A DNA stretch of 64,000 nucleotides from Marinobacter salarius (GTDB lineage Bacteria > Pseudomonadota > Gammaproteobacteria > Pseudomonadales > Oleiphilaceae). Numbering within the stretch: the stretch's first letter is position 1; every line of letters starts with the position of its first letter. Below, piece by piece: positions 28,401 to 36,155 of this stretch. The stretch lies in the NCBI GenBank assembly GCA_000831005.1, contig CP007152.1, forward strand, positions 1,860,001 through 1,924,000, in the 5' to 3' direction. The notes beneath the pieces were generated by a model. It searched no databases and was not told where the DNA came from. It worked only from the letters and a program-made list of their open reading frames with translations. Both the position numbers and the translations under genes were made by a program.

Positions 28401-28680
28401 CAGGAACCTTGGGGCAGAGATTCTTGACGGTATCAATGAAATCAAGCAATTCAAAAAGGGCAAACTGGCGCTGCGCACTCATGAGTTGTCAGAGCCATCG
28501 CCCCCACAAGTTATTCGGTTGAAGCTGAAAATGTCCCAGTCAGCCTTTGCAGGCCTCATGGGAGTGAGCGTCCGGACCCTCCAGGATTGGGAGCAAGGGC
28601 GTCGAGAGCCGCAAGGTCCAGCAGTTGCGTTGTTGCGTATTGCCGAACAGCACCCTGAAGTCTTTAACCAGTTGCATTGA
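28393..28680 (+). CDS. higA: HTH antitoxin, HigA/NadS-like
   Basis: The 95-residue XRE-type protein has the helix-turn-helix MSQSAFAGLMGVSVRTLQDWEQGRREPQGPA in its C-terminal half and an N-terminal toxin-contacting part (LGAEILDGINEIKQFKKGK). It neutralises the upstream toxin and probably binds the palindrome at 28062. The stop is followed by an attC-like site, so the pair is a cassette, as is common in chromosomal integrons where TA genes stabilise arrays. Confidence 0.85.
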   Translation: MGDRNLGAEILDGINEIKQFKKGKLALRTHELSEPSPPQVIRLKLKMSQSAFAGLMGVSVRTLQDWEQGRREPQGPAVALLRIAEQHPEVFNQLH

Positions 28681-28695
28681 GCCTCTTAGTGCAAG

Positions 28696-28754
28696 GTATA
28701 ACAAGTCACGCAAGGCGGACGTGCTGACGCACGCCGCTTCGTTTCGCGTTATAG
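28696..28754 (+). repeat. attC-like site (site C)
   Basis: GTATAAC at the left and GTTATAG at the right are complementary ends. The arms CAAGGCGGACGTG and CACGCCGCTTCG pair with one extrahelical base, the layout of an attC of 59 bases. It separates the HigBA cassette from the next small gene. Confidence 0.65.
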
Positions 28755-28781
28755 CCTAAAACCAAAAGGAAAATTGGTCGA

Positions 28782-29048
28782 TTGAAATCGAAACTCCTTA
28801 CAAGTCTTATCGTTGGTCTGATAATGCCCTGGGCCTATTTTCTGGTCGTCACTGTTGGTCCGGTAAGGGAAATCAGCGAACCAGGAGAAGTAATCGGAAA
28901 ATCAGGAGTCGCTGGCTTCATCGAGTTTCACGGTCTTGCCGATGCCTTGGGGATCTATGTCCAAGCAAGTGCTGTGTGTGGTGTGCTTGCTTTCGGTGTA
29001 TGTTGGCTCAACGAGGCTATAGCTCATGCTCTCAAGCCAAACCTATAA
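28782..29048 (+). CDS. Small membrane protein of unknown function (cassette gene)
   Basis: The 88-residue product starts at a TTG preceded by AAAAGGA. It has a hydrophobic N-terminal helix (LTSLIVGLIMPWAYFLVVTVG), a polar middle and a second helix (YVQASAVCGVLAFGVCWLNEAIA). No family is recognised. It is bracketed by attC-like sites C and D, so it is a single-gene cassette. Confidence 0.55.
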   Translation: MKSKLLTSLIVGLIMPWAYFLVVTVGPVREISEPGEVIGKSGVAGFIEFHGLADALGIYVQASAVCGVLAFGVCWLNEAIAHALKPNL

Positions 29049-29109
29049 CCATTTGCATCGGTACGCGGCCGATGGCCGCAGGACGCCACTGACTTGGTCC
29101 GCGTTAGAC
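29043..29109 (+). repeat. attC-like site (site D)
   Basis: CTATAAC lies at the stop of the preceding gene and GTTAGAC at 29103-29109. Between them, GCGGCC-GAT-GGCCGC forms the inner stem. The outer arms are less well paired than in sites A and C. Confidence 0.5.
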
Positions 29110-29137
29110 TTCACACATCATTTCCCCCGGAAACCAC

Positions 29138-29537
29138 ATGCAACTACGTGCAGTTCTATTTGACCACGACGGCACGCTCGTCAATTCCGAGCCCATCCAT
29201 TACAGAATGTGGCGCAGGTTCTTCGACGCTACGGGCCAATAAGTTTAATCGCTATTTTTCTGCGGTCGTTTCAGGAGATGACGTCCGAGCAAGTAAGCCT
29301 GCACCTGACTGCTATTTATTAGCACTCCGACGGCTTGGTGTCTCCTCTGGTGAATGTCTGGCAATCGAAGATACGCAACATGGGCTTGAAGCTGCCTCTA
29401 AGGCTGGTATCGACTGTGTGGCACTGCCTACGGAAATGTCTAAAAATCAGGACTTTAATTTGGCAGTTGCGGTTCTCGGCGGTATGCCGGAAGCAGTCGG
29501 GTACGTGCGTAACGCCCTCTATGGTGTTGAAGCCTAA
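29138..29537 (+). pseudogene. HAD-family phosphatase with internal deletion
   Basis: The start MQLRAVLFDHDGTLVNSEPIHYRMWRRFF has the HAD motif I (DxDGT form) of beta-phosphoglucomutase-like enzymes and stops at 29241. In another frame the sequence resumes with motif III/IV material: FSAVVSGDDVRASKPAPDCYLLALRRLGVSSGECLAIEDTQHGLEAASKAGI. The cap domain and motif II, roughly 80-90 residues in relatives, are missing. A real internal deletion, not just one lost base, is therefore needed. It lies downstream of attC site D. Confidence 0.75.
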
Positions 29538-29579
29538 ACGCTGTTTGCTGGACGAGCCTCAATCAAGGAGTTTCATAGC

Positions 29580-30215
29580 ATGTATGTCCCGAGTCATTTC
29601 AAAGAAGACGATATCGGCAAACTTCAGCAATATATTCGTGACTACGGATTTGGTCTGCTGGTAGTAGCAGATGAGGGTGGAATTGAGGCGAACCATGTCC
29701 CCTTTCATTTGATTTCTGAAAACGATGGCTCGCTTGGGCAGCTGCAGTGCCATCTGGCTCGAAGCAATCCTGTCTGGCAGCGTCTGTATAATGGAGTTCG
29801 AGTTCTTGTGATTTTTCAGGGCCCTGATGCCTACGTTTCACCCTCGTGGTATGAGACCAAGGCAGAAACAGGCCGGGTTGTTCCAACGTGGAACTATTTG
29901 GCCGTCCATGCAGAAGGGACTGCTCGCGTTGTTGAGGATTCGACCTGGCTAACACATCATCTTCATCGACTTACAGATCAACATGAGTCGGGCATGGGCA
30001 GTCCCTGGTCCGTTAAGGGAAGCTTCAAACTGCGTTTCAACGTCAAAGACCTGGAGGAGGCCTTGGCGGAAATTAGAGCATGGGGAATCGACGCTGACAT
30101 CACAGAAAACCCTTGGGGCAGGACTATCAACATCAGTGATCCCGATGGCAACCGGGTAGGTGTCAGAGATGAAGCCGGCTTTGTCCGTCAGATCCACGCT
30201 AGAAAAACCGCTTAA
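29580..30215 (+). CDS. PaiB-like/VOC chimeric protein
   Basis: Residues 1 to about 140 match PaiB FMN-binding negative regulators (MYVPSHFKEDD, NHVPFHLISENDGSLGQLQCHLARSNPVWQ, VLVIFQGPDAYVSPSWYETKAETGRVVPTWNYLAVHAEG). After SPWSV the sequence changes to the C-terminal half of a glyoxalase/VOC protein (FKLRFNVKDLEEALAEIRAWGIDAD, DPWGR-like NPWGRTINISDPDGNRVGV). The usual PaiB ending (KWKLSQN) is missing. The frame is open throughout at 211 residues, so a fused product could be made; whether it is functional is unknown. It lies in the cassette block after an attC-like GCCTAAAC. Confidence 0.75.
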   Translation: MYVPSHFKEDDIGKLQQYIRDYGFGLLVVADEGGIEANHVPFHLISENDGSLGQLQCHLARSNPVWQRLYNGVRVLVIFQGPDAYVSPSWYETKAETGRVVPTWNYLAVHAEGTARVVEDSTWLTHHLHRLTDQHESGMGSPWSVKGSFKLRFNVKDLEEALAEIRAWGIDADITENPWGRTINISDPDGNRVGVRDEAGFVRQIHARKTA

Positions 30216-30318
30216 GTACGTTCCCGGCCTTTCGGTGGTCCACCGGACGGTCTTTTCTACGCTTCGCGGCTCACAAATTGCCGCTTAGCTTCGCGTCATG
30301 TGCTTAAGGAGAAGCAAA

Positions 30319-30648
30319 TTGGACATAAGGGATCTACCCTTTGGGGTTACTGACTGGTCTGAAGTTGAGAGGACCGAACACTCAGGGGAGCAGGGAGTTG
30401 CTTATTGGCAGACCCGCACTTTCGGCGATATCCGCGTTCGTATGGTCGAGTACAGCCCCGGCTATCTGGCTGATCATTGGTGCGCCAAAGGGCATATCCT
30501 GCTCTGCCTGGAAGGTGAGCTCCATACTGAGTTAAAGGACGGTCGTTGCTTTGTGCTCAAGCCGGGTTCTAGTTATCAGGTAGCGGACAACGCCGAGCTT
30601 CATCGCTCCTCGACCGAGCGGGGCGCAAAGCTCTTCGTCGTGGATTGA
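30319..30648 (+). CDS. DHCW-motif cupin protein
   Basis: The 109-residue cupin starts at a TTG (LDIRDLPFGVTDW) behind AAGGAGAAG. It contains the naming motif in GYLADHWCAKGHILLCLEGELHTELKDGRCFVLKPG. Members are small single-domain cupins of unknown substrate. The 103 bases before it hold an inverted repeat (CGGTGG/CCACCG near 30233) and a GCGGC/GCCGC stem near 30268, possibly a worn attC. Confidence 0.8.
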   Translation: MDIRDLPFGVTDWSEVERTEHSGEQGVAYWQTRTFGDIRVRMVEYSPGYLADHWCAKGHILLCLEGELHTELKDGRCFVLKPGSSYQVADNAELHRSSTERGAKLFVVD

Positions 30649-30658
30649 AACTCACTAC

Positions 30659-30765
30659 TCAAGCGGTCAGTCGCTCAACGATCCGCCGCACCCACGGCGC
30701 CACAATCGCGACTGTCGGAAAAACTGCCGCAAAAGCGGCGGTGAGGAATCCTGGGCGCTGTTTTC
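30659..30765 (-). pseudogene. DUF2798 gene fragment
   Basis: On the minus strand, 25 codons before a TGA read FLTAAFAAVFPTVAIVAPWV, then RRIVERLTA, resembling the end of DUF2798 small membrane proteins. A stop lies eight codons further upstream, so only the tail is left. It sits at the right edge of the accessory block. The remaining bases to 30874 have a CAAGCC/GGCTTG stem and no gene. Confidence 0.35.
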
Positions 30766-30874
30766 AGCAACCGATAGCCCCGGAGCAACCTACGCCCCCC
30801 AAAAGGCGTTCGGGGAGGACGGCAAGCCAGCCCCGGCTTGTTAGGATCTGGCAGTACCCTTTCCGGAACAGCCT

Positions 30875-32257
30875 ATGGTCCCCAGTTCAGGCCCCGTGCG
30901 CCAGCGGTTGATGACCCTGGCCTGGCCCATCATTATCCAGTTCTATCTGTTTCAGCTCACCGGCGTGGTGGACAATCTGATGGTGGGTCAGTTCGGTGAG
31001 CAGACCATCGCTGCGCTGGGAATCTGCCTGCAGCTGAATTTCCTGGTGGTACTTTGCTACGCGGCCCTGACCGAGGGTGGCGCCGTGATTACCGCCCAGT
31101 TGCGTGGCGCCCGGAAGCACGCCGAGATCCGTGAGACCCTGGCAACCCTGCTGACCGCCGGCCTGTTTACGGGCGTGGCTATTGGGGCTCTCTATATTGT
31201 CTTTGGCGAGTCGCTTCTGGCTTTGCTGACTACGGACCTGTTCCGTGCTCCGGCGGAGCGCTCCGGGCTGCCGGGCATTGGCTATGGCTTTCTGTGGATC
31301 ATCGGGCTGGGGTTGCCTGCTCTGGTGATTGCCCATGTGGCCATGTATGTGCTCCAGTCCCTCGGCAACACCCGCACCCCCATGCGACTGGCCCTGTATG
31401 GCAATGTCTTGAACGCCCTTGGTAACTACCTGTTGCTGTTTGGCGGTGCCATTCAGGGCGTAACCGAGCCCCTGTTTCCGCCTCTTGGGCTTCCCGGTGT
31501 TGCGATCGCCACTGTGCTGGCGTGGTTGTTTCAGGCGGTGTTCATGCTACGCGCCGTTCTCCGCCATCCGGCGGTCAATGCCCGGGTAAGGGATGTCTCC
31601 GGGCTGGCGTGGCAACGGCTCAGGCGAATCCTGTACCTGGGGTATCCGCTGTCCGTAGATGGTTTTCTGTGGCAGGGGTCGGCGTTCATTTACACCATGA
31701 TGTTTAACCGGGTGGGTGCGGAAGCTTACGCGGCCTTTTTGGTGGCGTCGATTATTCGTGGGTTTTCGCTGGCTCCGGGTGTCGGATTGCAGCAGGCCGT
31801 TAGCATTGCCCTGGGGGAATCGCTGGGCGGCCGGCATCCGCAGCGGGCACGAGCCTACACCGCCATGGGTATCCGCATGGTGTTGCTGGTGCTGCCGTTG
31901 CTGACATTGATCGTGGCATTGCTTACCCCCTTGTTCCTGCAGTTCTACGAAATCAGCGATTTAACCCGGGAGCGGGTGATCTGGATGGTGGCCCTGAGCG
32001 TTCTTTACAGCGGTGCCACGGCGTTAACCATGATTATTCCGGGCATTCTGAGGGCCGGTGGCGATACCCGCGCACCGATGGTGATCACCCTGATTGGCTT
32101 TGCCGGTGTCGGGGTGCCCGTGGCCTGGTACTTTGGGCTCTATCTCGGGTTTGGCCTTTGGGGTGTGTTTGCCGGCTTTGTTGCGGATGAAGTGGTGAAA
32201 GCCGTTATCATGGTGATCTACCTGCGGCGTGAAACCTGGCTACGGCGCCTGGCCTGA
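30875..32257 (+). CDS. MATE-family efflux transporter
   Basis: The 460-residue protein has about 12 transmembrane helices in two repeats, starting LMTLAWPIIIQFYLFQLTGVVDNLMVGQFGEQTIAALGI. MATE proteins export drugs or cationic metabolites in exchange for sodium or protons. QSLGNTRTPMRLALYGNVLNALGNYLL and GILRAGGDTRAPMVITLIGFAGVGVPVAW are the paired repeat signatures. The gene is intact and marks the return to core-like composition. Confidence 0.88.
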   Translation: MVPSSGPVRQRLMTLAWPIIIQFYLFQLTGVVDNLMVGQFGEQTIAALGICLQLNFLVVLCYAALTEGGAVITAQLRGARKHAEIRETLATLLTAGLFTGVAIGALYIVFGESLLALLTTDLFRAPAERSGLPGIGYGFLWIIGLGLPALVIAHVAMYVLQSLGNTRTPMRLALYGNVLNALGNYLLLFGGAIQGVTEPLFPPLGLPGVAIATVLAWLFQAVFMLRAVLRHPAVNARVRDVSGLAWQRLRRILYLGYPLSVDGFLWQGSAFIYTMMFNRVGAEAYAAFLVASIIRGFSLAPGVGLQQAVSIALGESLGGRHPQRARAYTAMGIRMVLLVLPLLTLIVALLTPLFLQFYEISDLTRERVIWMVALSVLYSGATALTMIIPGILRAGGDTRAPMVITLIGFAGVGVPVAWYFGLYLGFGLWGVFAGFVADEVVKAVIMVIYLRRETWLRRLA

Positions 32258-32296
32258 CGCCGTTTAACCCGCACCCAACGCTGCGTGTTCATAGCA

Positions 32297-32832
32297 TCAC
32301 TGATTCCGCCAGCGGGAATGCTTCTGAAGCTTCCGTTGCAGGGTTCGCCGGTGCATGTTCAGCGCCCGGGCCGTTGAGGATACATTGCCGTCGTGCTCGT
32401 TCAGCACCCGTTGAATGTGTTCCCACTCCATTTCCTCCACCGTTGGGGGTTCTTCACGGGTTGCCGGTGGGCCGTCCAGTGGGCTGAAACCGGCCGTCAG
32501 TTGGCTCAGTGTGACCGGTTTGCACAGGTAGTTTACGGCACCCCGGCGCATGGCTTCCACGGCGGTGGCGATGCTGCCGTAACCCGTCAGTACCAGCACC
32601 TCCAGTTCGGGTTGAAGGGCCAGCAGCTCGGGCAACAATTGCAGGCCGCTTTCGCCGGCCAGGTTGAGATCCAGCACGCAGCGATGAAAGGTCTGTGATT
32701 CCAGTGCTGCTATGGCCTCCAGACGGTTGAGGGCACACGTGGCCTCGATGTTCTGGCGCTTCAGGGAACGCTGTAGCACCTGCACGAAGCTTCGTCATCG
32801 TCGATCAGCAACCAGGTCGGCTGGCCGTTCAT
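32297..32832 (-). CDS. RegA/PrrA/RoxR-type response regulator (frameshifted)
   Basis: The short regulator has a receiver (LLIDDDEAFVQVLQRSL, Asp in CVLDLNLAGESG, VLTGYGSIATAVEAMRRGAVNYLCKPV) and a Fis-type helix-turn-helix (RVLNEHDGNVSSTARALNMHRRTLQRKLQKH). This is the RegA/PrrA architecture for redox-controlled respiration and carbon genes. The reading frame breaks near 32788, where one base restores DEAFVQV. Its start overlaps the end of the sensor kinase gene. Confidence 0.83.
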
Positions 32833-34096
32833 TCCGCCTCCTTGTCGCCCTGGGTATGGGCTTGCGCTTGTGGCAGGTCGATGATCATGGTGGTGCCCGT
32901 GCGGTCGGCCCTGGCTTTGAGGGTGCCGCCGTGGCGCTGGATGGTGGCGTTGGAGAGGAACAGCCCTACGCCCAGGCCATGTTCGGAGTCTACAACGCCA
33001 TCGCCGGCGGTGTTCTGCAGTGAGAGTTCCAGACCCTTGCCATGATCCTCAACCACGATTGCGACCCGTCCCTCTTCGCTGTCCCCCGCGCTGACCGCGA
33101 CCCACGATGGGCTGGCCGTCAGGGCGTTGGCCAGAAGGTTCAGTATGGCTTGGTCCAGGGTGGCATCCACGGCGACGGGCTGGTCGGGGAATGGCGCCTG
33201 CCAGTGGATGGGCGACGCCGGCCACAACAGCGTGGCTGACTCCCGCAGCCGCATCATCCAGAAGTGCAGCGGAAGGATTTCCTGCTGCGCGGCCTTGGCC
33301 TGCATGGCGGCAGTAGACAGTTGGTGCAGGTGGTTGCTGCAAAGGCCCAGTTGCTTCTCCATCAACCAAGGTCGTCTGCAAGCGAAGGGTCGGTGTGCAC
33401 GGATTTCATTTCGTCCACCAGCAGGGCCATGGTGTTCAGCGGCGTACCCAGCCGATGCGCCACCGCCGCGGCGGACAGGCCCAGGGCAATCACCTGTTCA
33501 TCCCTGAGCCGGTTCTCCCGGAATTCGGCCAGTTGTCCCTGTTTCTGTCGCAACCGACGGGCCAGTGAGCCAACCACCAGCAACAGCATGGTGGCAGTGA
33601 TGGCAAAGGTGGCCCACATGCCCATCAGGTGCAGTTGGGTCAGGTTGGCGTTGTGATGTTCGTGGGTAAGCGGCGTGTGCCACAGCACCATGGCGGTGTA
33701 GAAGCCAAAACCGATGACCGTCAGAGCAATGCTTTCGCGCAAGGGGACCAGGATGATGGCAACGGCAATGGGAAGCAGCAGCAGCGAGACAAGCGGATTG
33801 GTATAGCCTCCTGTGAGGAATAGCCAGGCGCTGATCAGGAAAAGATCCAGGGCGAGCCCGAGGCTGACCGTAACCGTCAAACGGGGAGGCCGGCGGGTAA
33901 ACCAGAGCCAGCCAAGGGTTGCCAGTACGGTGTAGAGCAGGCAGATCAACAGGGCTTCTGGCCGATGGGCCAGGGTGACCATGGTGTCGGCGATGGCAAC
34001 GGCGACCAACTGAATGACCACGATGGCCAGACGCATGGTGAGAAGGTAGCGCGCCGCCTGTTGAAAACCGGTTTGTGAGTGAGTCAGCCATTCCAT
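32829..34096 (-). CDS. RegB/PrrB/RoxS-type sensor kinase (frameshifted)
   Basis: The kinase of about 422 residues has six transmembrane helices, including the segment GGYTNPLVSLLLLPIAVAIIL that matches the quinone-sensing GGxxNP loop of RegB. The H-box is AVAHRLGTPLNTMALLVDEM, with Arg where RegB usually has Glu. An HATPase domain follows (LDQAILNLLANAL, VEDHGKGL, HGLGVGLFLSNATI). The redox cysteine near the H-box of RegB is not seen. One base lost near 33362 splits it. It pairs with the RegA-like regulator. Confidence 0.82.
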
Positions 34097-34166
34097 GGCA
34101 TGCATTCTAGCGGGTTTTCGACGGTGCTACTGCGGGAATGTCTTCAGTCGGATGCGGCATTCTGTC

Positions 34167-35245
34167 TCATGCGCGGTGGGTGTCTGACTCCAGCGGTTCC
34201 AGAAGGCTGGCGGTTGTCTCCGCCGGGATGATCAGATTGCGGCCCCGGTCCTTTGCTTCGTACAGACGTTTGTCGGCTTCTCTTACCAACTGGCGCAGGG
34301 TCTCGCCGTCTGGCCCGAACTCCGCGACGCCACCACTGAGAGTCAGACGGATAACGTCGTTGTTGACGGTCAATGGGGTAGAGGCGACCGCAATACGGAT
34401 TTTTTCAGCCACCTCCAGGCCTTGCTGGCCATTGGTATTGGTCAGCAGTATGCCAAACTCTTCCCCTCCCAGGCGTGCCGCCAGATCGGTTGCACGCAGG
34501 CATTCCCGGAAAATACGGGCAACGTGTTGCAGGGCCAGATCGCCGGTGTCGTGGCCATAGCGGTCGTTGACCTCTTTGAAATGATCGAGGTCGAGCGCGA
34601 GCAGGGTCATCGGCGTGTTATAGCGTCGGCTGCGCTGTTGCTCCCGTTTGAAGATGTCACTGAGCCTGGCCCGGTTGGCAAGGCCAGTGAGGGTGTCGGT
34701 CTGGGCAATCTTGAGCAGTTGGCGCTGTGACTGTTCCCGGGTCACTTCGTAGACGTGGGAGAACACCAGGATGCACAGGGAGATGACGGCAATGTTGGCA
34801 ACTGGCAGCGCTTGCATCATGGCCGGCTCATCGTGATACCTGAGCAGGAAAATAATGCCGGCGACGCTCATATAGAACACGGATATAGCCAGGCCAAGTC
34901 GACGGCCCATCAGTAGGTGAGAGACGATCGGAATCAGGAGCACCCAGGCGTGTACGGTGGCCGAGGCTCTGGGGATGGTCATGGCGAACATCATGGCGGT
35001 GAAAAACGGGATGGCGTAAGCAATGATCCAGCGCTCAAGATGCTGTGTGTTGCGTACCGCCCTGTAAACGAGAATGGCGTATGCACCCATTGCGAGTTCG
35101 ACGATGGCTAACGGATAACTGCCTGTGAGCAGGTTGAGCATGGCAAACAGGCGCCCCCGAGCATGGTGAGAACCAGCAACGCCTTTAATACCGCCTTGCG
35201 ATAGGGGCGAGCCAGGGCTTTCAGGGGTTCTTTGTAGCTATCCAT
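34167..35245 (-). CDS. Membrane diguanylate cyclase (frameshifted)
   Basis: An N-terminal set of five or six transmembrane helices precedes a GGDEF domain (about 190-345). It contains DTLTGLANRARLSDIF, DLDHFKEVNDRYGHDTGD and the active-site variant GGEEF. An inhibitory I-site RATD lies five residues before it. The enzyme should make cyclic di-GMP from GTP. The start at 35245 (MDSYKEPLKALARPYRK) needs one base restored near 35147. The 238-base gap 35246-35483 is AT-rich, with a TATAGT candidate at 35451, and holds no gene. Confidence 0.85.
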
Positions 35246-35483
35246 GAGGCGAGATCTTTGGTGGCCCGGTAACTCAATGTATCCAGGCGGTAAAAATATG
35301 TAGGTAATGTAAGCACAAGTAAAGAGGGGCGAATTAGATCAGATTTTCAACAAAAAAGTGAGGGGAGTTAAGACTAAAGTCGTAGCATTTCTGCCTCTAA
35401 ATCCAAATTCACCAACGTCCCGGCCCGGATCCATAAGGGCATTCGGGTTGTATAGTACTTAAAGATACTGTCCAGCGGAGCGC

Positions 35484-36152
35484 ATGATGGGAAGTCCGGT
35501 ATTGGCCGTTGAAGGGTTAAGCAAAGGTTATATCAGCGGTCGCCAGCGGGTGTCCGTGCTGGCGGATCTGTCCCTGTCGGTTTGTTCGGGGGAGTCCCTG
35601 GCGGTTGTGGGACGATCAGGTTCCGGTAAGAGCACTTTGTTGAACCTGTTGTGTGGCCTGCAGACACTGGATGACGGACGCATCGCCGTCGCGGGTGAGT
35701 CCTTTGCAGCAACTGGCGCAGGCGCCGAAGTGCGCTGGGCAGAACTCCGCCGGCGCACCATTGGCGTGGTGTTCCAGGACGTTAATCTGATGCCCGCGCT
35801 CTCGCTGCTGGACAACGTTCGCCTGCGCTCCCATTTGGCCGGCCACAATGCTGGCGGCGAGCGTGAGTGGCTGGAGCGCCTGGGTGTGGGGGCCGAAGCT
35901 GACCGTTACCCGGATCAGGTGTCAGGTGGCCAGGCCCAGCGAGCGGCACTGGCCATGGTATTCGCCATGGCTCCGGCGTTGATTCTGGCGGACGAGCCCA
36001 CCGGCAGCCTTGATCGTCACACCGCTGATGAGGTGGCGGACTGCCTGTTCACTGTGCAACAGCAAACCGGTTGTGCACTGGTCCTTGCTACCCACGACAG
36101 GGAGCTGGCGTCCCGCTGCGACCACTTGCTTGATCTCAGCACGACTGTTTGA
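35484..36152 (+). CDS. ABC exporter ATPase, LolD/MacB-like
   Basis: The 222-residue ATPase has Walker A GRSGSGKSTLLNLLCG, signature VSGGQAQRAALAMVF, Walker B LILADEPTGSLD and H-loop LATHDRE. It is of the class that partners FtsX-type permeases in lipoprotein or small-molecule export. The permease gene starts three bases after its stop. Confidence 0.87.
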   Translation: MMGSPVLAVEGLSKGYISGRQRVSVLADLSLSVCSGESLAVVGRSGSGKSTLLNLLCGLQTLDDGRIAVAGESFAATGAGAEVRWAELRRRTIGVVFQDVNLMPALSLLDNVRLRSHLAGHNAGGEREWLERLGVGAEADRYPDQVSGGQAQRAALAMVFAMAPALILADEPTGSLDRHTADEVADCLFTVQQQTGCALVLATHDRELASRCDHLLDLSTTV

Positions 36153-36155
36153 CCA

